Below, in pieces: positions 18,166 to 27,080 of a stretch of 64,000 nucleotides of DNA. The notes below the pieces were generated by a model. The model did not search any database and had not been told where the DNA came from. It saw only the letters and a list, made by a program, of their open reading frames with translations. Position 1 is the first letter of the stretch. The number at the start of each line of letters is the position of its first letter. Origin of the DNA: Bradyrhizobium sp. ORS 278. Lineage in GTDB: Bacteria; Pseudomonadota; Alphaproteobacteria; Rhizobiales; Xanthobacteraceae. The DNA lies in assembly GCF_000026145.1 (NCBI RefSeq), contig NC_009445.1, forward strand, positions 1,364,001 to 1,428,000, read 5' to 3'. The position numbers and the translations under genes are program-made.

Positions 18166-18189
18166 GGCCGCTGTCTGCAAGCAGCGGCC
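18166..18189 (+). terminator. Hairpin after the porin gene
   Basis: A perfect 8 bp stem (GGCCGCTG / CAGCGGCC) with an 8-base loop lies 13 bp after the porin stop codon. No run of T follows, so it is at best a weak or processing hairpin separating porin from gspD. Confidence 0.4.
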
Positions 18190-18276
18190 ATTCCTCGCTA
18201 GGCAAGCAACGATCCGGGACGAACGTCAGGGCATCTCGTCCCGGAGTCGCAATGCAGGACGTCATCGGTAGATCGG

Positions 18277-20619
18277 GTGGGCGGACGAGTGAGTGATTTA
18301 GCTGAGATGGGCCCGGGTTGGCTGCGATTTCGCACACTCGCGACGCTGACCTGGCTGGCGTTGGCGCTCGGGGGGTGCAACCCTGCGACGCTCGGCAACG
18401 ACAATCGCGGTGACGACGTGCTCGACAAGGTTGGGCGCCTCGATCTTTCTCCGCGCTATCCGAGGCAGGTCATGCCGGAGCAATCGCCGGCCGCGCGGCG
18501 CGCCAGGGCGGAAATCTATGGCGGCACTGACGATCCCAGAGACGCGCGCGCGGAGGCACCGGCAGCCACGCTTCCGGTGCAGCAGGTGGCCGCCCATTCG
18601 CAGGCCGTCGGCAACGGCTTCGAGCTGAATTTCGAGAATACGCCGATTGCGACGGTCGCCAAGGTCGTGCTCGGCGACGTGCTCGGTGTGGGCTATACGA
18701 TCGATCCGCGGATCCAGGGAACCGTGAGCCTGTCGTCGGTGCGTCCGGTGCCGAAGTCGGACGTGGTCTACGTGCTCGAGAATGCGCTGCGCCTGGCCGG
18801 GACAGCCCTGGTGCGCGACAATTCCGGCTATCGTCTGATCCCGTTGGGCGAGGCGGTCGGCGCGGGCAATGTGGACGCGCCCGGCGCGACGGCGGAGCCC
18901 GGCTACGGCATCACGATGCTTCCGCTGCAATACGTCTCCGCGCCGACGCTGTTGAAGCTGCTCGACAGCTTTGCGCTCAAGCCCGGCACCGTGCGGGCGG
19001 ATCCGGGGCGCAACGTCCTGCTGATCCAGGGAACAGGGGCCGAGCGGCGAACCGCCGCCGATGCGGCGCTGAGCTTCGATGCGGACTGGATGCGCGGTCA
19101 ATCTGTCGGGATCTTTCCGATCGAGAACGGCAATCCGGAACCGATCGTCGCCGAGCTCGAGAAGATCATGGATACGGGCGACAGCGGCCTCGGCCAGAAC
19201 ATGGTCAAATTCCAAGCGGTCAACCGCATGAACGCTGTCATGGTGATCAGCCGCAAGCCCGCACTGCTGCGTACCGCGGAGACCTGGATCAAGCGGCTGG
19301 ATACCGGCAGCACGCTGCGCAACAGCGTTCATGTCTACCGCGTCAAATACGGCGAGGCGCGGCAGATGGCGCGGGTGCTGAACGAGATGTTCACGGGCAA
19401 TTCCAGCGCGGTCGCCGACGCGTCGTCGACGGACCTCGCCCCGGGATCTGGATCTTCGTCGAGCTCGAGCAGCGAGCGGCTGTCGGCCGCCGGAACGACA
19501 GCGTCCACCGGCTTCTCGGGCGCGTCTCAGGCCAACATCGGCGTGGTTGCCAATCGCGGCTTCAATGGCACGCCGCCGCCGACACAGGTCGGCCTCGATG
19601 GCGGCTCTGAGGCGCGCGCGTCCTCCGCCGGCGGCAAGCCGCTGATGGATGGCGTGCGCATCACGCCCGACGTGGTCAACAACACGCTGCTGATCTACGC
19701 CGACCGGGAGAACTACCGCATCATCGAAGCCACGCTGCGCCAGTGCGACCGGCCGCAGCTCCAGGTCGCGATCGATGCCACGATCGCCGAGGTCACCCTC
19801 AATGACAATCTGACCTATGGCGTGCAGGCCTATCTGACCAGCAAGAATCTCGGCTTGCGGCCCGATCAGGGCTCGCTCCTCAACACCACATCGACCTCGG
19901 CACCGGCGACCGTGGCGTCGGCGGCGGGAACGATCACCAACGCGTTTCTGAGCCGCGCCTTCCCGGGTTTCAATTTCCTGATCGGATCGGAATCGCAGCC
20001 GAGCGCGATCCTGAGCGCCCTGCATACGGTCACCGATGTGAAGGTGCTGTCCAATCCCTCGCTGGTGGTGATCGACAACCAGGCGGCGACGTTGCAGGTC
20101 GGCGATCAGGTGCCGGTCTCGACCGGCAGCGCCACGGTGCTGACGACCAACAACACGGTCGTGAATACGATCGACTACCGCAACACCGGAATCATCCTGC
20201 GGGTCGCGCCGCGGGTGAACGAGAACGGCAATGTCCGGCTGGAGATCGAGCAGGAAATCAGCAACGTTTCGCCGCAGACTGCCAACAGCCTGACGCCGAC
20301 GGTGGCGCAACGCAAGGTCAAGAGCTCGGTTGCGGTAGCCAGCGGTCAGACCGTGCTGCTGGCCGGCCTCATCAGCGAAACTCATCAGGGCACGCGTACC
20401 GGCTTGCCGGGCGTCGACCAGATTCCGGGCTTTGGAGATCTGTTCAGCAACAACGACCGCAGCCGAGGACGCACCGAGCTGATCATCTTCATCCGTCCGC
20501 AGATCATCCGTGACGGCACCGATGCGCATTACGTCGCCGAGGAGCTGCGCTCGAAGCTGCGCGGAACGATCAAGCCGGTGTCAACCAGCGCGCTCCAGGC
20601 GCAGCGGGCCAGCCGATGA
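18277..20619 (+). CDS. gspD: Type II secretion secretin GspD (lipoprotein)
   Basis: This outer membrane channel of the type II secretion system is 780 residues long, normal for the family. A lipoprotein signal (LALALGGC) lies near residues 28-35. N0 follows (NGFELNFENTPIATVAKVVL), then N1-N3 modules with VYRVKYGEARQMARVLNEMF and a Ser-rich insertion near 385-400. The secretin core contains VKVLSNPSLVVIDNQAATLQ and GDQVPVSTG, ending with LIIFIRPQII. The chosen start is a GTG; in-frame GTG at 18289 and ATG at 18307 are equally possible because no clear ribosome binding site distinguishes them. The lipid anchor suggests the secretin may reach the outer membrane without a separate pilotin; this is inference. 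It overlaps the next gene (ATGA). Confidence 0.95.
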   Translation: MGGRVSDLAEMGPGWLRFRTLATLTWLALALGGCNPATLGNDNRGDDVLDKVGRLDLSPRYPRQVMPEQSPAARRARAEIYGGTDDPRDARAEAPAATLPVQQVAAHSQAVGNGFELNFENTPIATVAKVVLGDVLGVGYTIDPRIQGTVSLSSVRPVPKSDVVYVLENALRLAGTALVRDNSGYRLIPLGEAVGAGNVDAPGATAEPGYGITMLPLQYVSAPTLLKLLDSFALKPGTVRADPGRNVLLIQGTGAERRTAADAALSFDADWMRGQSVGIFPIENGNPEPIVAELEKIMDTGDSGLGQNMVKFQAVNRMNAVMVISRKPALLRTAETWIKRLDTGSTLRNSVHVYRVKYGEARQMARVLNEMFTGNSSAVADASSTDLAPGSGSSSSSSSERLSAAGTTASTGFSGASQANIGVVANRGFNGTPPPTQVGLDGGSEARASSAGGKPLMDGVRITPDVVNNTLLIYADRENYRIIEATLRQCDRPQLQVAIDATIAEVTLNDNLTYGVQAYLTSKNLGLRPDQGSLLNTTSTSAPATVASAAGTITNAFLSRAFPGFNFLIGSESQPSAILSALHTVTDVKVLSNPSLVVIDNQAATLQVGDQVPVSTGSATVLTTNNTVVNTIDYRNTGIILRVAPRVNENGNVRLEIEQEISNVSPQTANSLTPTVAQRKVKSSVAVASGQTVLLAGLISETHQGTRTGLPGVDQIPGFGDLFSNNDRSRGRTELIIFIRPQIIRDGTDAHYVAEELRSKLRGTIKPVSTSALQAQRASR

Positions 20620-21143
20620 GGGGGCGCTCCACGTTCTTCGTTGCCGTCCTGGCGCTGTGTCTCGGCATGACGACGGCCGATGCCCGGCCACGTGGAGACG
20701 GATACACGGCGTTCGCGCGGGGGGATTATGTCCGTGCCGCGGCCCTGCTCGCGCCGCTGGCGGAGCGCGGACATCCGCGCGCCATGACGGCGCTGGGCTA
20801 CATGTACGACAACGGCTTCGGCGTTCCGCAGTCGTATGAGGCGGCCGTCGAGCTGTATGGCGGGGCGGCGGAGAGCGGTGAGCCGGCGGCGCAGCACCTG
20901 CTCGGGCTGAGCTATGACAAGGGGCACGGCGTGATCCAGGATCACGTCCTGGCCTACAAATGGCTGAGCCTCGCAGCTGCCGCCGCGCCGCTACGCCAGC
21001 GCGACCCTTACCTGCGAATTCGCAACGCTGTCGCGTTCAAGATGTCGGCCGATCAGATCATCGAGGGTCAGCGGCTTGCGCTCGCGTGGCGGCGCGCACG
21101 GCCTGGCGGAGCTGGCTTAGCTGGCGCCGCGGCAGGTTTGTAG
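20616..21143 (+). CDS. Secreted Sel1-repeat protein inside the type II secretion operon
   Basis: This 175-residue protein has a signal peptide (about 23 residues, ending ADA). Two to three Sel1-like repeats follow: AMTALGYMYDNGFGVPQSYE and AAQHLLGLSYDKGHGVIQDH, each with the LG-Y--G-GV---- pattern. Sel1 repeats form TPR-like solenoids that bind proteins. Its ATG overlaps the gspD stop, so it is co-translated with the secretin. A periplasmic helper or assembly factor for GspD is a reasonable inference. Sel1 genes are not a standard part of gsp operons. Confidence 0.8.
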   Translation: MRGRSTFFVAVLALCLGMTTADARPRGDGYTAFARGDYVRAAALLAPLAERGHPRAMTALGYMYDNGFGVPQSYEAAVELYGGAAESGEPAAQHLLGLSYDKGHGVIQDHVLAYKWLSLAAAAAPLRQRDPYLRIRNAVAFKMSADQIIEGQRLALAWRRARPGGAGLAGAAAGL

Positions 21144-21255
21144 TTGTTCTAATGAAACGATCTTACAAGCGTCATCTTTGACTTCGAGAACGGGTGGCTC
21201 TCAGCCGTGCCCTCCGCGATGAGGTGATCGACAACCAATTGTCACGAGACGCGCC

Positions 21256-22869
21256 ATGAGCTCGACTTCTCCTTTTCGACTGGCCGACGAAGACGGTGAG
21301 GTGAGATCGTCGCAGGGCGCCGATCCCGAATCTCCCGACTTTGCCGACGCGATCGCGCGGCAGCTCGGCCTGCCGCGGATCGGGCTGGCCGGGTTGCTCG
21401 CGGCCAAGCCGCTGACCGAGCAGTTTTCGCGGCGCTTTCTCCGGGAGACGGCGGTCTTTCCGTTTCAATCGGCCGACCGTGAGCCGTGTCTCGCGGTGGC
21501 AGATCCGCGCGATAGTGCGACGGCGCGCGCCGCGGAGCTCGTGTTCGGCGGACCGGTCGCGCTGGTGGTGGCCTCTGCGGAGGATATCGGCACCGCGCTG
21601 AATCAGCTTGTTGGCGATGACGATGCGCCCGCCCGCAGCGAGACGGGTGAGCCGCAGCTGCGCGAGGACGATATCGAGAGTCTGCGCGACCTTGCCACCG
21701 GCGCGCCGGTGGTGCGCGCCGTCAACGATCTGTTCGAGCAGGCGGTGGAGCTGCGCGCCAGCGACATTCATGTCGAGGCGATGCGAAGCGGCTTGTCGAT
21801 CCGGATGCGCGTGGACGGCCTGCTGAAGCCGGTCGCGGGGCCTTCGGGCGTGCTGCCCCGGGCCGTGATCTCGCGCATCAAGATCGTCGCCGGCCTGAAC
21901 ATTGCGGAACGTCGGCTTCCTCAGGATGGCGCCGCGCGGCTGCGTGTCGGCCGCCACGAGCTGGACGTCCGTGTCGCCGTGATGCCCACGCAGCATGGCG
22001 AATCGGCGGTGATCCGGCTGCTGCCGAAGGACCGCGGACTGCTGTCGATCGAGAAGCTGGGCTTTGCTCCTCACGACGATCGAACGCTGCGCCGGCTGCT
22101 GGCGCTGCCGCATGGCATGATCGTGATCTGCGGGCCGACAGGCAGCGGCAAGACCACCACGTTGGCGACCGCGCTGTCGATCCTCAACGAGCCGACACGC
22201 AAGATCCTCACCATCGAGGATCCCGTGGAATACGAGATCCCCGGAATCAACCAGTCGCAGGTCAAGCCTGCCGTCGGGTTGACGTTCGCGTCCGCGCTGC
22301 GATCCTTCGTGCGTCAGGACCCCGACGTCATCATGGTCGGCGAAGTTCGCGATAGTGAGACGGCTCACGTCGCGGTCCATGCCGCGCTGACGGGTCACCT
22401 GGTGCTTACCACGCTGCACACCGAGAACGCGGCGGCGGCCGTGCCGCGGCTGCTCGATCTCGGCGTCGAGGACTTCCTGCTGCGTTCGACGCTCCGGGCG
22501 GTGATCGCGCAGCGGCTGGTGCGCAAACTATGCGTGCGGTGCAGGTCCTCTCATCTGTTGAGCGCCGACGATCTCTCCGCAGATCCGCGATATGCCGCGG
22601 TCGGCTTCGATGTCGGCGAAACCGTCTACATGCCGGCGGGCTGCGAGAGCTGCGGCGGGACAGGCTATCGCGGCCGTCTCGGCATCTTCGAGGTCCTGGA
22701 GCTCGACCAGGACATCCGGTCGCTGATCCAGGGTACGACTGACGCCGCAATGATCGATCGCAGCGCCATTCGCAACGGGATGACCACGATGCTCGATGAT
22801 GGCGTTGCGAAATGCCGGGCCGGCGCGACGTCGGTCGCGGAAGTCTTGCGCGTCACGACGCTGCGGTGA
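21256..22869 (+). CDS. gspE: Type II secretion ATPase GspE
   Basis: This 537-residue cytoplasmic ATPase drives pseudopilus assembly. The N-terminal domain is degenerate relative to classic GspE. The catalytic core has Walker A GPTGSGKTTTL near residue 293, the Asp box TIEDPVEYEIPG, Walker B-type DPDVIMVGEVRD, and the His box HLVLTTLHTENA. The four-cysteine zinc element is present (CVRC ... CESC) in the C-terminal domain, as expected for GspE/PilB. The ATG at 21256 begins 112 bp after the Sel1 gene, the largest gap in the operon. The operon continues with gspF four bases downstream. Confidence 0.95.
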   Translation: MSSTSPFRLADEDGEVRSSQGADPESPDFADAIARQLGLPRIGLAGLLAAKPLTEQFSRRFLRETAVFPFQSADREPCLAVADPRDSATARAAELVFGGPVALVVASAEDIGTALNQLVGDDDAPARSETGEPQLREDDIESLRDLATGAPVVRAVNDLFEQAVELRASDIHVEAMRSGLSIRMRVDGLLKPVAGPSGVLPRAVISRIKIVAGLNIAERRLPQDGAARLRVGRHELDVRVAVMPTQHGESAVIRLLPKDRGLLSIEKLGFAPHDDRTLRRLLALPHGMIVICGPTGSGKTTTLATALSILNEPTRKILTIEDPVEYEIPGINQSQVKPAVGLTFASALRSFVRQDPDVIMVGEVRDSETAHVAVHAALTGHLVLTTLHTENAAAAVPRLLDLGVEDFLLRSTLRAVIAQRLVRKLCVRCRSSHLLSADDLSADPRYAAVGFDVGETVYMPAGCESCGGTGYRGRLGIFEVLELDQDIRSLIQGTTDAAMIDRSAIRNGMTTMLDDGVAKCRAGATSVAEVLRVTTLR

Positions 22870-22873
22870 GCCG

Positions 22874-24088
22874 ATGAGCACATTTCGATATCGTGCACTG
22901 ACCGAGAGTGGCGACGTCGTGCATGGGACGATCTCGGCCGCGACAGCGAAGGATGTCATCGACCGGATCGAATATCTGCGTCTGTTGCCGATCGAGACGA
23001 TCGAAGAGAAGATCGGCAGCTCGGTCAGACGTGACATGGCGGCCTGGCTTGGCGGCCCTGGCCCGGGCGGTGTCACGACGTTCACGCGCGACCTGGCGCT
23101 GCTCCTGAAAGCCGGCGCACGGCTGGAGGACGCGCTCGAGCTTCTGGCCGGCGACGCCGATATCGGGCGGCTGCGTGCGATCGTCAGCCGGCTGCGATCC
23201 AGCATTCTTGCGGGCGAGAGCTTTGCCGATGCGCTGGCGCATCATCCGACGCAGTTTCCTCCGATGTATCTGGCGCTGGTGCGGGTCGGCGAGGCCTCGG
23301 GCAGCCTCGATCACGTGCTCGACGTGCTCGGCGCGGAGCGGGCGCGGGCGGAGGCGATGCGTCGCAAGCTCGGAGATGCGCTGCAATATCCGCTATTCGT
23401 CCTGGTCGCCGCCTTCCTGGTGATGCTGTTCTTCTTCATCGTCGTGCTGCCGCAGTTCTCGACCGTGCTGCGCGATTTCGGCGCGAGGACGGACGCGGCC
23501 ATCACGACGTTTCTCGACATCTCCGAATTCCTCCGCAGCAACGGCGCGGCGATCGCGTTATTGGGAAGCGGAATCGTCGCCGCGGGTATCCTGCTGCTCG
23601 GGCGTGCAAGCATTCGAGGCGCGGTGATCGCGCGTCTGTGCCGCCTGCCGGGTCTTGCGGCCGTGTTCGGGTCGTATCGCACCAGCGTGTTCTGCCGCAA
23701 TCTGGCAATCCTGCTCGGTAGCGGCCTGACCCTGACGGCGACCTTGCGCATCCTGGTCGACATCATGTCGGTCACCGGCGACGGCGCGGTTTGGCGCGCC
23801 GCCGCTGACCGGGTGCGGCAAGGCGGCAAGCTGTCGGAGGCGCTGACGTCGGCGGACATCCTGCCGGCGATGGCCACGCGGATGATCCGGATCGGCGAGG
23901 AGACCGGGCAATTGCCGGTTCTCGCGGGACGGATCGCTGAATTCTACGAGGCCAAGCTGCAGCGCAGCCTCGACCGTATCGTCGGTATCGTCGGCCCCGC
24001 GGCCATCATACTCATCAGTACCGTCGTCGGCGGCCTCATCGTATCGGTGATGACCGCGCTGTTGTCGGTCACTCAACTCGTCGGGTAG
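22874..24088 (+). CDS. gspF: Type II secretion inner membrane protein GspF
   Basis: This 404-residue polytopic platform protein begins at the ATG four bases after gspE, within GGTGAGCCG. It opens with the family signature FRYRALTESGDVVHG. Two repeated GspF domains follow, each beginning with LLKAG-RLEDALELLA / LLGSGLTLTATLRIL-type helices. Three transmembrane helices are visible (near 175-200, 225-250 and 370-400). GspF bridges the ATPase and the pseudopilus. Length and layout are normal. Confidence 0.95.
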   Translation: MSTFRYRALTESGDVVHGTISAATAKDVIDRIEYLRLLPIETIEEKIGSSVRRDMAAWLGGPGPGGVTTFTRDLALLLKAGARLEDALELLAGDADIGRLRAIVSRLRSSILAGESFADALAHHPTQFPPMYLALVRVGEASGSLDHVLDVLGAERARAEAMRRKLGDALQYPLFVLVAAFLVMLFFFIVVLPQFSTVLRDFGARTDAAITTFLDISEFLRSNGAAIALLGSGIVAAGILLLGRASIRGAVIARLCRLPGLAAVFGSYRTSVFCRNLAILLGSGLTLTATLRILVDIMSVTGDGAVWRAAADRVRQGGKLSEALTSADILPAMATRMIRIGEETGQLPVLAGRIAEFYEAKLQRSLDRIVGIVGPAAIILISTVVGGLIVSVMTALLSVTQLVG

Positions 24089-24094
24089 CGGAAG

Positions 24095-24586
24095 ATGAAG
24101 CGTCGGATGACACAGGCAGGACTGAGCGGCGCCGCGCGGCAGGCGCGCAGCGACAGAGATGATCATGAGAGCGGCTTCACGCTCGTCGAGATGCTGGTCG
24201 TCATCGCCATCATCGGGATGATCATGGGCCTGATCGGTCCGCGCGTGCTGACATCGCTGAACGAATCCCGGGTCAAGACCGCGCGGATTCAGATCCAGAG
24301 TTTTTCCAGCGCGCTTGATCTGTTCTATCTCGACACCGGTCGCTATCCGACCTCATCCGAGGGATTGGCGGCGCTGGTCCGGCCGGCCGCGTCCATCCCA
24401 GGCTGGGCCGGACCGTATCTCAAGGGAGGCAACGTTCCGAGCGATCCCTGGAGCCATCCCTACGTCTATCGCGCGCCGGGACAGCACGTGCCGTATGAAA
24501 TCGTATCGTATGGATCAGACGGTCAGGAGGGCGGCGTCGATCTCGCGGCGGACATTTCGTCGACGGCAACGGTCGGTGCCAGATAG
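24095..24586 (+). CDS. gspG: Major pseudopilin GspG
   Basis: This 163-residue type II pseudopilin has a rather long 27-residue leader ending ESG. Cleavage falls before FTLVE, with Glu at position 5 of the mature protein, and a hydrophobic helix follows. The C-terminal half contains YPTSSEGLAALV and PYLKGG-VPSDPW-HPYVYRAPG, diagnostic of GspG including its calcium-binding region. GspG is the main subunit of the pseudopilus. The ATG has GGAAG immediately upstream and lies seven bases after gspF. Confidence 0.95.
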   Translation: MKRRMTQAGLSGAARQARSDRDDHESGFTLVEMLVVIAIIGMIMGLIGPRVLTSLNESRVKTARIQIQSFSSALDLFYLDTGRYPTSSEGLAALVRPAASIPGWAGPYLKGGNVPSDPWSHPYVYRAPGQHVPYEIVSYGSDGQEGGVDLAADISSTATVGAR

Positions 24587-24588
24587 CG

Positions 24589-25062
24589 ATGACGCGGGGC
24601 GACGGCAACGAGGCCGGCTTTACCTTGATCGAAATGATGTGCGCGCTCGCGATCGTCGCCACGTTGGCGGCCGTGCTGCTGCCCGCCATGCCGCGACAAA
24701 CCTCCCGGTCGCAGCTGGAGGCCTATGCGATTGAGCTCGCTGCTTTGCTGAAGGCTGATCGAAACGCCGCCATGAATCGCGGCCTCGAGGTCTCGACCCG
24801 TATCGACACCCGGGCGCGTTCGATGCGCTCCAGCGTCAGCGGACAGGAAATCCGTCTTCCGGATGATGTGCGATTCGAGACGGTGCTGCCGCGCAGCTGC
24901 GACGATCGGCCCGCCTTCGAGAGCATCAGCTTCTTCGGCTCGGGCATGTCCTGCGGCGGCGTCGTTTCGCTCACGCATCTCGACGCCGGCTACCAAATCC
25001 GCGTCAACTGGCTGACTGGAAGGATCGAAATTGTCTCGAATGCCGGCATCGCTGGACGGTAG
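24589..25062 (+). CDS. gspH: Minor pseudopilin GspH
   Basis: This 157-residue prepilin-like protein has cleavage signal AG|FTLIEMM (Gly10/Phe11, Glu at +5) and a single hydrophobic helix. A beta-rich domain follows with FFGSGMSCGG and YQIRVNWLTGRIEI, the GspH/FimT pattern. It sits between gspG and gspI, the usual order. It begins two bases after gspG and overlaps gspI by 23 bp. Confidence 0.9.
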   Translation: MTRGDGNEAGFTLIEMMCALAIVATLAAVLLPAMPRQTSRSQLEAYAIELAALLKADRNAAMNRGLEVSTRIDTRARSMRSSVSGQEIRLPDDVRFETVLPRSCDDRPAFESISFFGSGMSCGGVVSLTHLDAGYQIRVNWLTGRIEIVSNAGIAGR

Positions 25063-25441
25063 CGCGAGCGCGGGATTCACCCTGCTCGAAACGCTGGTTG
25101 CGCTCGCAATCCTGGCGCTGTCGATGGTCGCCATCGCTGCGCTGATGGGATCCTCGGCGCGCGGCAGCCGCAAGCTCGAGCAGCACGTCGCGCTGGTGCA
25201 ATCGGCCTACAATGCGCTCTGGCTGGCGTTTCCGTCGCGATCTTGGTCGCCGTCGCGGACGCAGTCGGGGGAAACGATGGCGCATGTCTGGCGCGCGCAA
25301 GTCGAGCCCTTTGCCACCGATGTCGGAACAAGCTCATCCACCTGGATCCCTGAAAGGATCTTGCTGCAGGTTCGCGCGCCGTCCGGCGCGACGATGGAGT
25401 TGGAGACGGTTCGTCTGTTTCGAAAGCAGGCCGGGCGATGA
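25040..25441 (+). CDS. gspI: Minor pseudopilin GspI
   Basis: This 133-residue pseudopilin starts at the ATG at 25040, inside the end of gspH; an in-frame TTG nine bases earlier is an alternative. The cleavage site SAG|FTLLETLVALAIL has Glu at +5 and is typical. GspI forms the pseudopilus tip with GspJ and GspK. The body is short and its sequence is weakly conserved, so the call rests on the leader, the length and the position between gspH and gspJ. Confidence 0.9.
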   Translation: MPASLDGSASAGFTLLETLVALAILALSMVAIAALMGSSARGSRKLEQHVALVQSAYNALWLAFPSRSWSPSRTQSGETMAHVWRAQVEPFATDVGTSSSTWIPERILLQVRAPSGATMELETVRLFRKQAGR

Positions 25442-26142
25442 TCACGCGAGCCGACCATGCCCAATCGGGCTTCACCTTGATCGAGGCGCTGGCCGCAATG
25501 GTTCTGATGGGGCTGCTCGTCTCGGCCCTGGCCCTGTTGACAGCGCAGTGGCTGCCGAACTGGGATCGCGGCCTGCACCGCATCCAGCGCAGTGAATCGG
25601 TGAGCGTCGCGCTCGATCGTATCAGCGCCGATATCGCGGCCTCCGAATTCATCCGGGCCGACGCGCAGAGCAAGTCTGTTCTGTTCGATGGATCGGAAAC
25701 CTCGGTCACCTTTGTCCGGATCTCGCTGGGCGCGAAGAGTGGTCGCGGCCTCGATCTTGTTCGCATCGCCGAGACCGGCAGCGGCGACAGCGCCGTGATC
25801 ACGCGTAAGCGCGCGGCGTTCGCGCCGGGTCGCTCGTCCGGCCCAGACCTCGGCGATCCCGTCGTCCTGCTGCAAGCGCCTTATCGGGTGTCGTTCGCCT
25901 TTGCCGGAGCCGATCGCGACTGGACGCCGTCGTGGCATGACGCCGAGCGGCTGCCCTCCGCGGTGCGGGTCACCTTGCGCAACGCAGCCGACGCGAAGGC
26001 GCCGGCGATCTCGCGAATCGTGGCCATCCGTGTCTCGGCGCCGGCCGACAGCGTCTGCAGTCCGGCAGACCGGACATGCGACCGGCAGGCGCCGTCCGCA
26101 GGCGCCACCGTCGGACGCGCCGCCGCGCGAACGGAGCCATGA
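25438..26142 (+). CDS. gspJ: Minor pseudopilin GspJ
   Basis: This 234-residue pseudopilin has leader and cleavage signal QSG|FTLIEALAAM (Gly11/Phe12, Glu at +5). The globular part carries LDRISADIAASEFIR and SVTFVRIS, in line with GspJ/PilW-like tip proteins. It overlaps gspI (ATGA) and is overlapped by gspK. Confidence 0.9.
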   Translation: MITRADHAQSGFTLIEALAAMVLMGLLVSALALLTAQWLPNWDRGLHRIQRSESVSVALDRISADIAASEFIRADAQSKSVLFDGSETSVTFVRISLGAKSGRGLDLVRIAETGSGDSAVITRKRAAFAPGRSSGPDLGDPVVLLQAPYRVSFAFAGADRDWTPSWHDAERLPSAVRVTLRNAADAKAPAISRIVAIRVSAPADSVCSPADRTCDRQAPSAGATVGRAAARTEP

Positions 26143-27080
26143 TCATGCCGCGACACAGGCAGCATCGGTCTTCCGATCATCCTGGCGAGCGCGGCTTCGT
26201 CCTGGTCGCGGTGCTCTGGATTCTGATCTCGCTGGCGGGGCTGGCGGGCGCGCTCTCGGTCTACCTCCACAGCACGGCCCAACGCCTCTCGCTCGACGAT
26301 GCCCGCTTGCGATCAGCCGCGTTGGAAACAGCAGGCCTGGAGCTCGCGGCCTACCAGCTGAGCGCCGTGCCGAAATCGCAGCGCGCCGCGGCGGGCGCGT
26401 TTTCCTTCCGGCTCGATCATGCCCAAGTGTCCGTCGCATTCCGTTCCGAGGCCGCCCGCATCGATCTCAATCATGCCTCCAAGCAGATGCTGGCAAATCT
26501 GTTCGGCGTGCTCGGTGCCCGCGCCGACAAGGCCGGCGAATATGCCGAGCGCATCGTCGCCTGGCGAACGCCGCTCACGGAATCCGGTGCGGATTCCGAG
26601 CGCGATCTCTATCGGACGGCCGGCGTCGACTACACGCCGCGCGGCGCGCTATTCGCCCATGTCGAGGAGCTTCGGCTCGTTCTCAGCCTGCCTCCGGAGC
26701 TGGTCGACAAGGCGATGCCGTTTGTCACCGTCTTCAGCGGCCGGCGCGAGATCGATGCACTGGAGGCTGCGCCGGAAGTCGTGGCTGCTCTGCCCGGGAT
26801 CACGCAGGACGCTTTGAGGACCTTCCTCGATCAGCGCGCCGGGCTGCGCCGCGAGCCGAAAGCGCTCGCATCGGCGCTCGGACCGGCCCGCACCGGCGCG
26901 ACGCTGGACGTCGGCGACGCAATGCGGGTGTGGATCACGATCGTCTTCGACGCCGGTCGCCGGGCTGCCGCCGAGGCCGTCATTCTGCTGAGCGACGGCG
27001 ACGAGCCCTATCAGATCCTGGCGTGGCGGGACGTTGCCGGCAATCCCGCGATGCTCAGGCCGACGGGGAGGGCGCTGTGA
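26139..27080 (+). CDS. gspK: Minor pseudopilin GspK
   Basis: This 313-residue tip pseudopilin has prepilin signal GERG|FVLVAVLWILISLAG. The residue at +5 is not Glu, which is a known trait of GspK. The large insert domain carries RIDLNHASKQMLANLFGVLG, where LNHAS is the family landmark, and an ALPGIT segment near the C-terminal SAM-like fold. It starts within the gspJ stop region and overlaps the gspL start by one base. Confidence 0.9.
   Translation: MIMPRHRQHRSSDHPGERGFVLVAVLWILISLAGLAGALSVYLHSTAQRLSLDDARLRSAALETAGLELAAYQLSAVPKSQRAAAGAFSFRLDHAQVSVAFRSEAARIDLNHASKQMLANLFGVLGARADKAGEYAERIVAWRTPLTESGADSERDLYRTAGVDYTPRGALFAHVEELRLVLSLPPELVDKAMPFVTVFSGRREIDALEAAPEVVAALPGITQDALRTFLDQRAGLRREPKALASALGPARTGATLDVGDAMRVWITIVFDAGRRAAAEAVILLSDGDEPYQILAWRDVAGNPAMLRPTGRAL

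Noticed and set aside
18298..20529. A 743-codon minus-strand frame over gspD
   Set aside because: It is antisense to a clear secretin; its composition is typical of antisense frames (Arg/His/Gln-rich).
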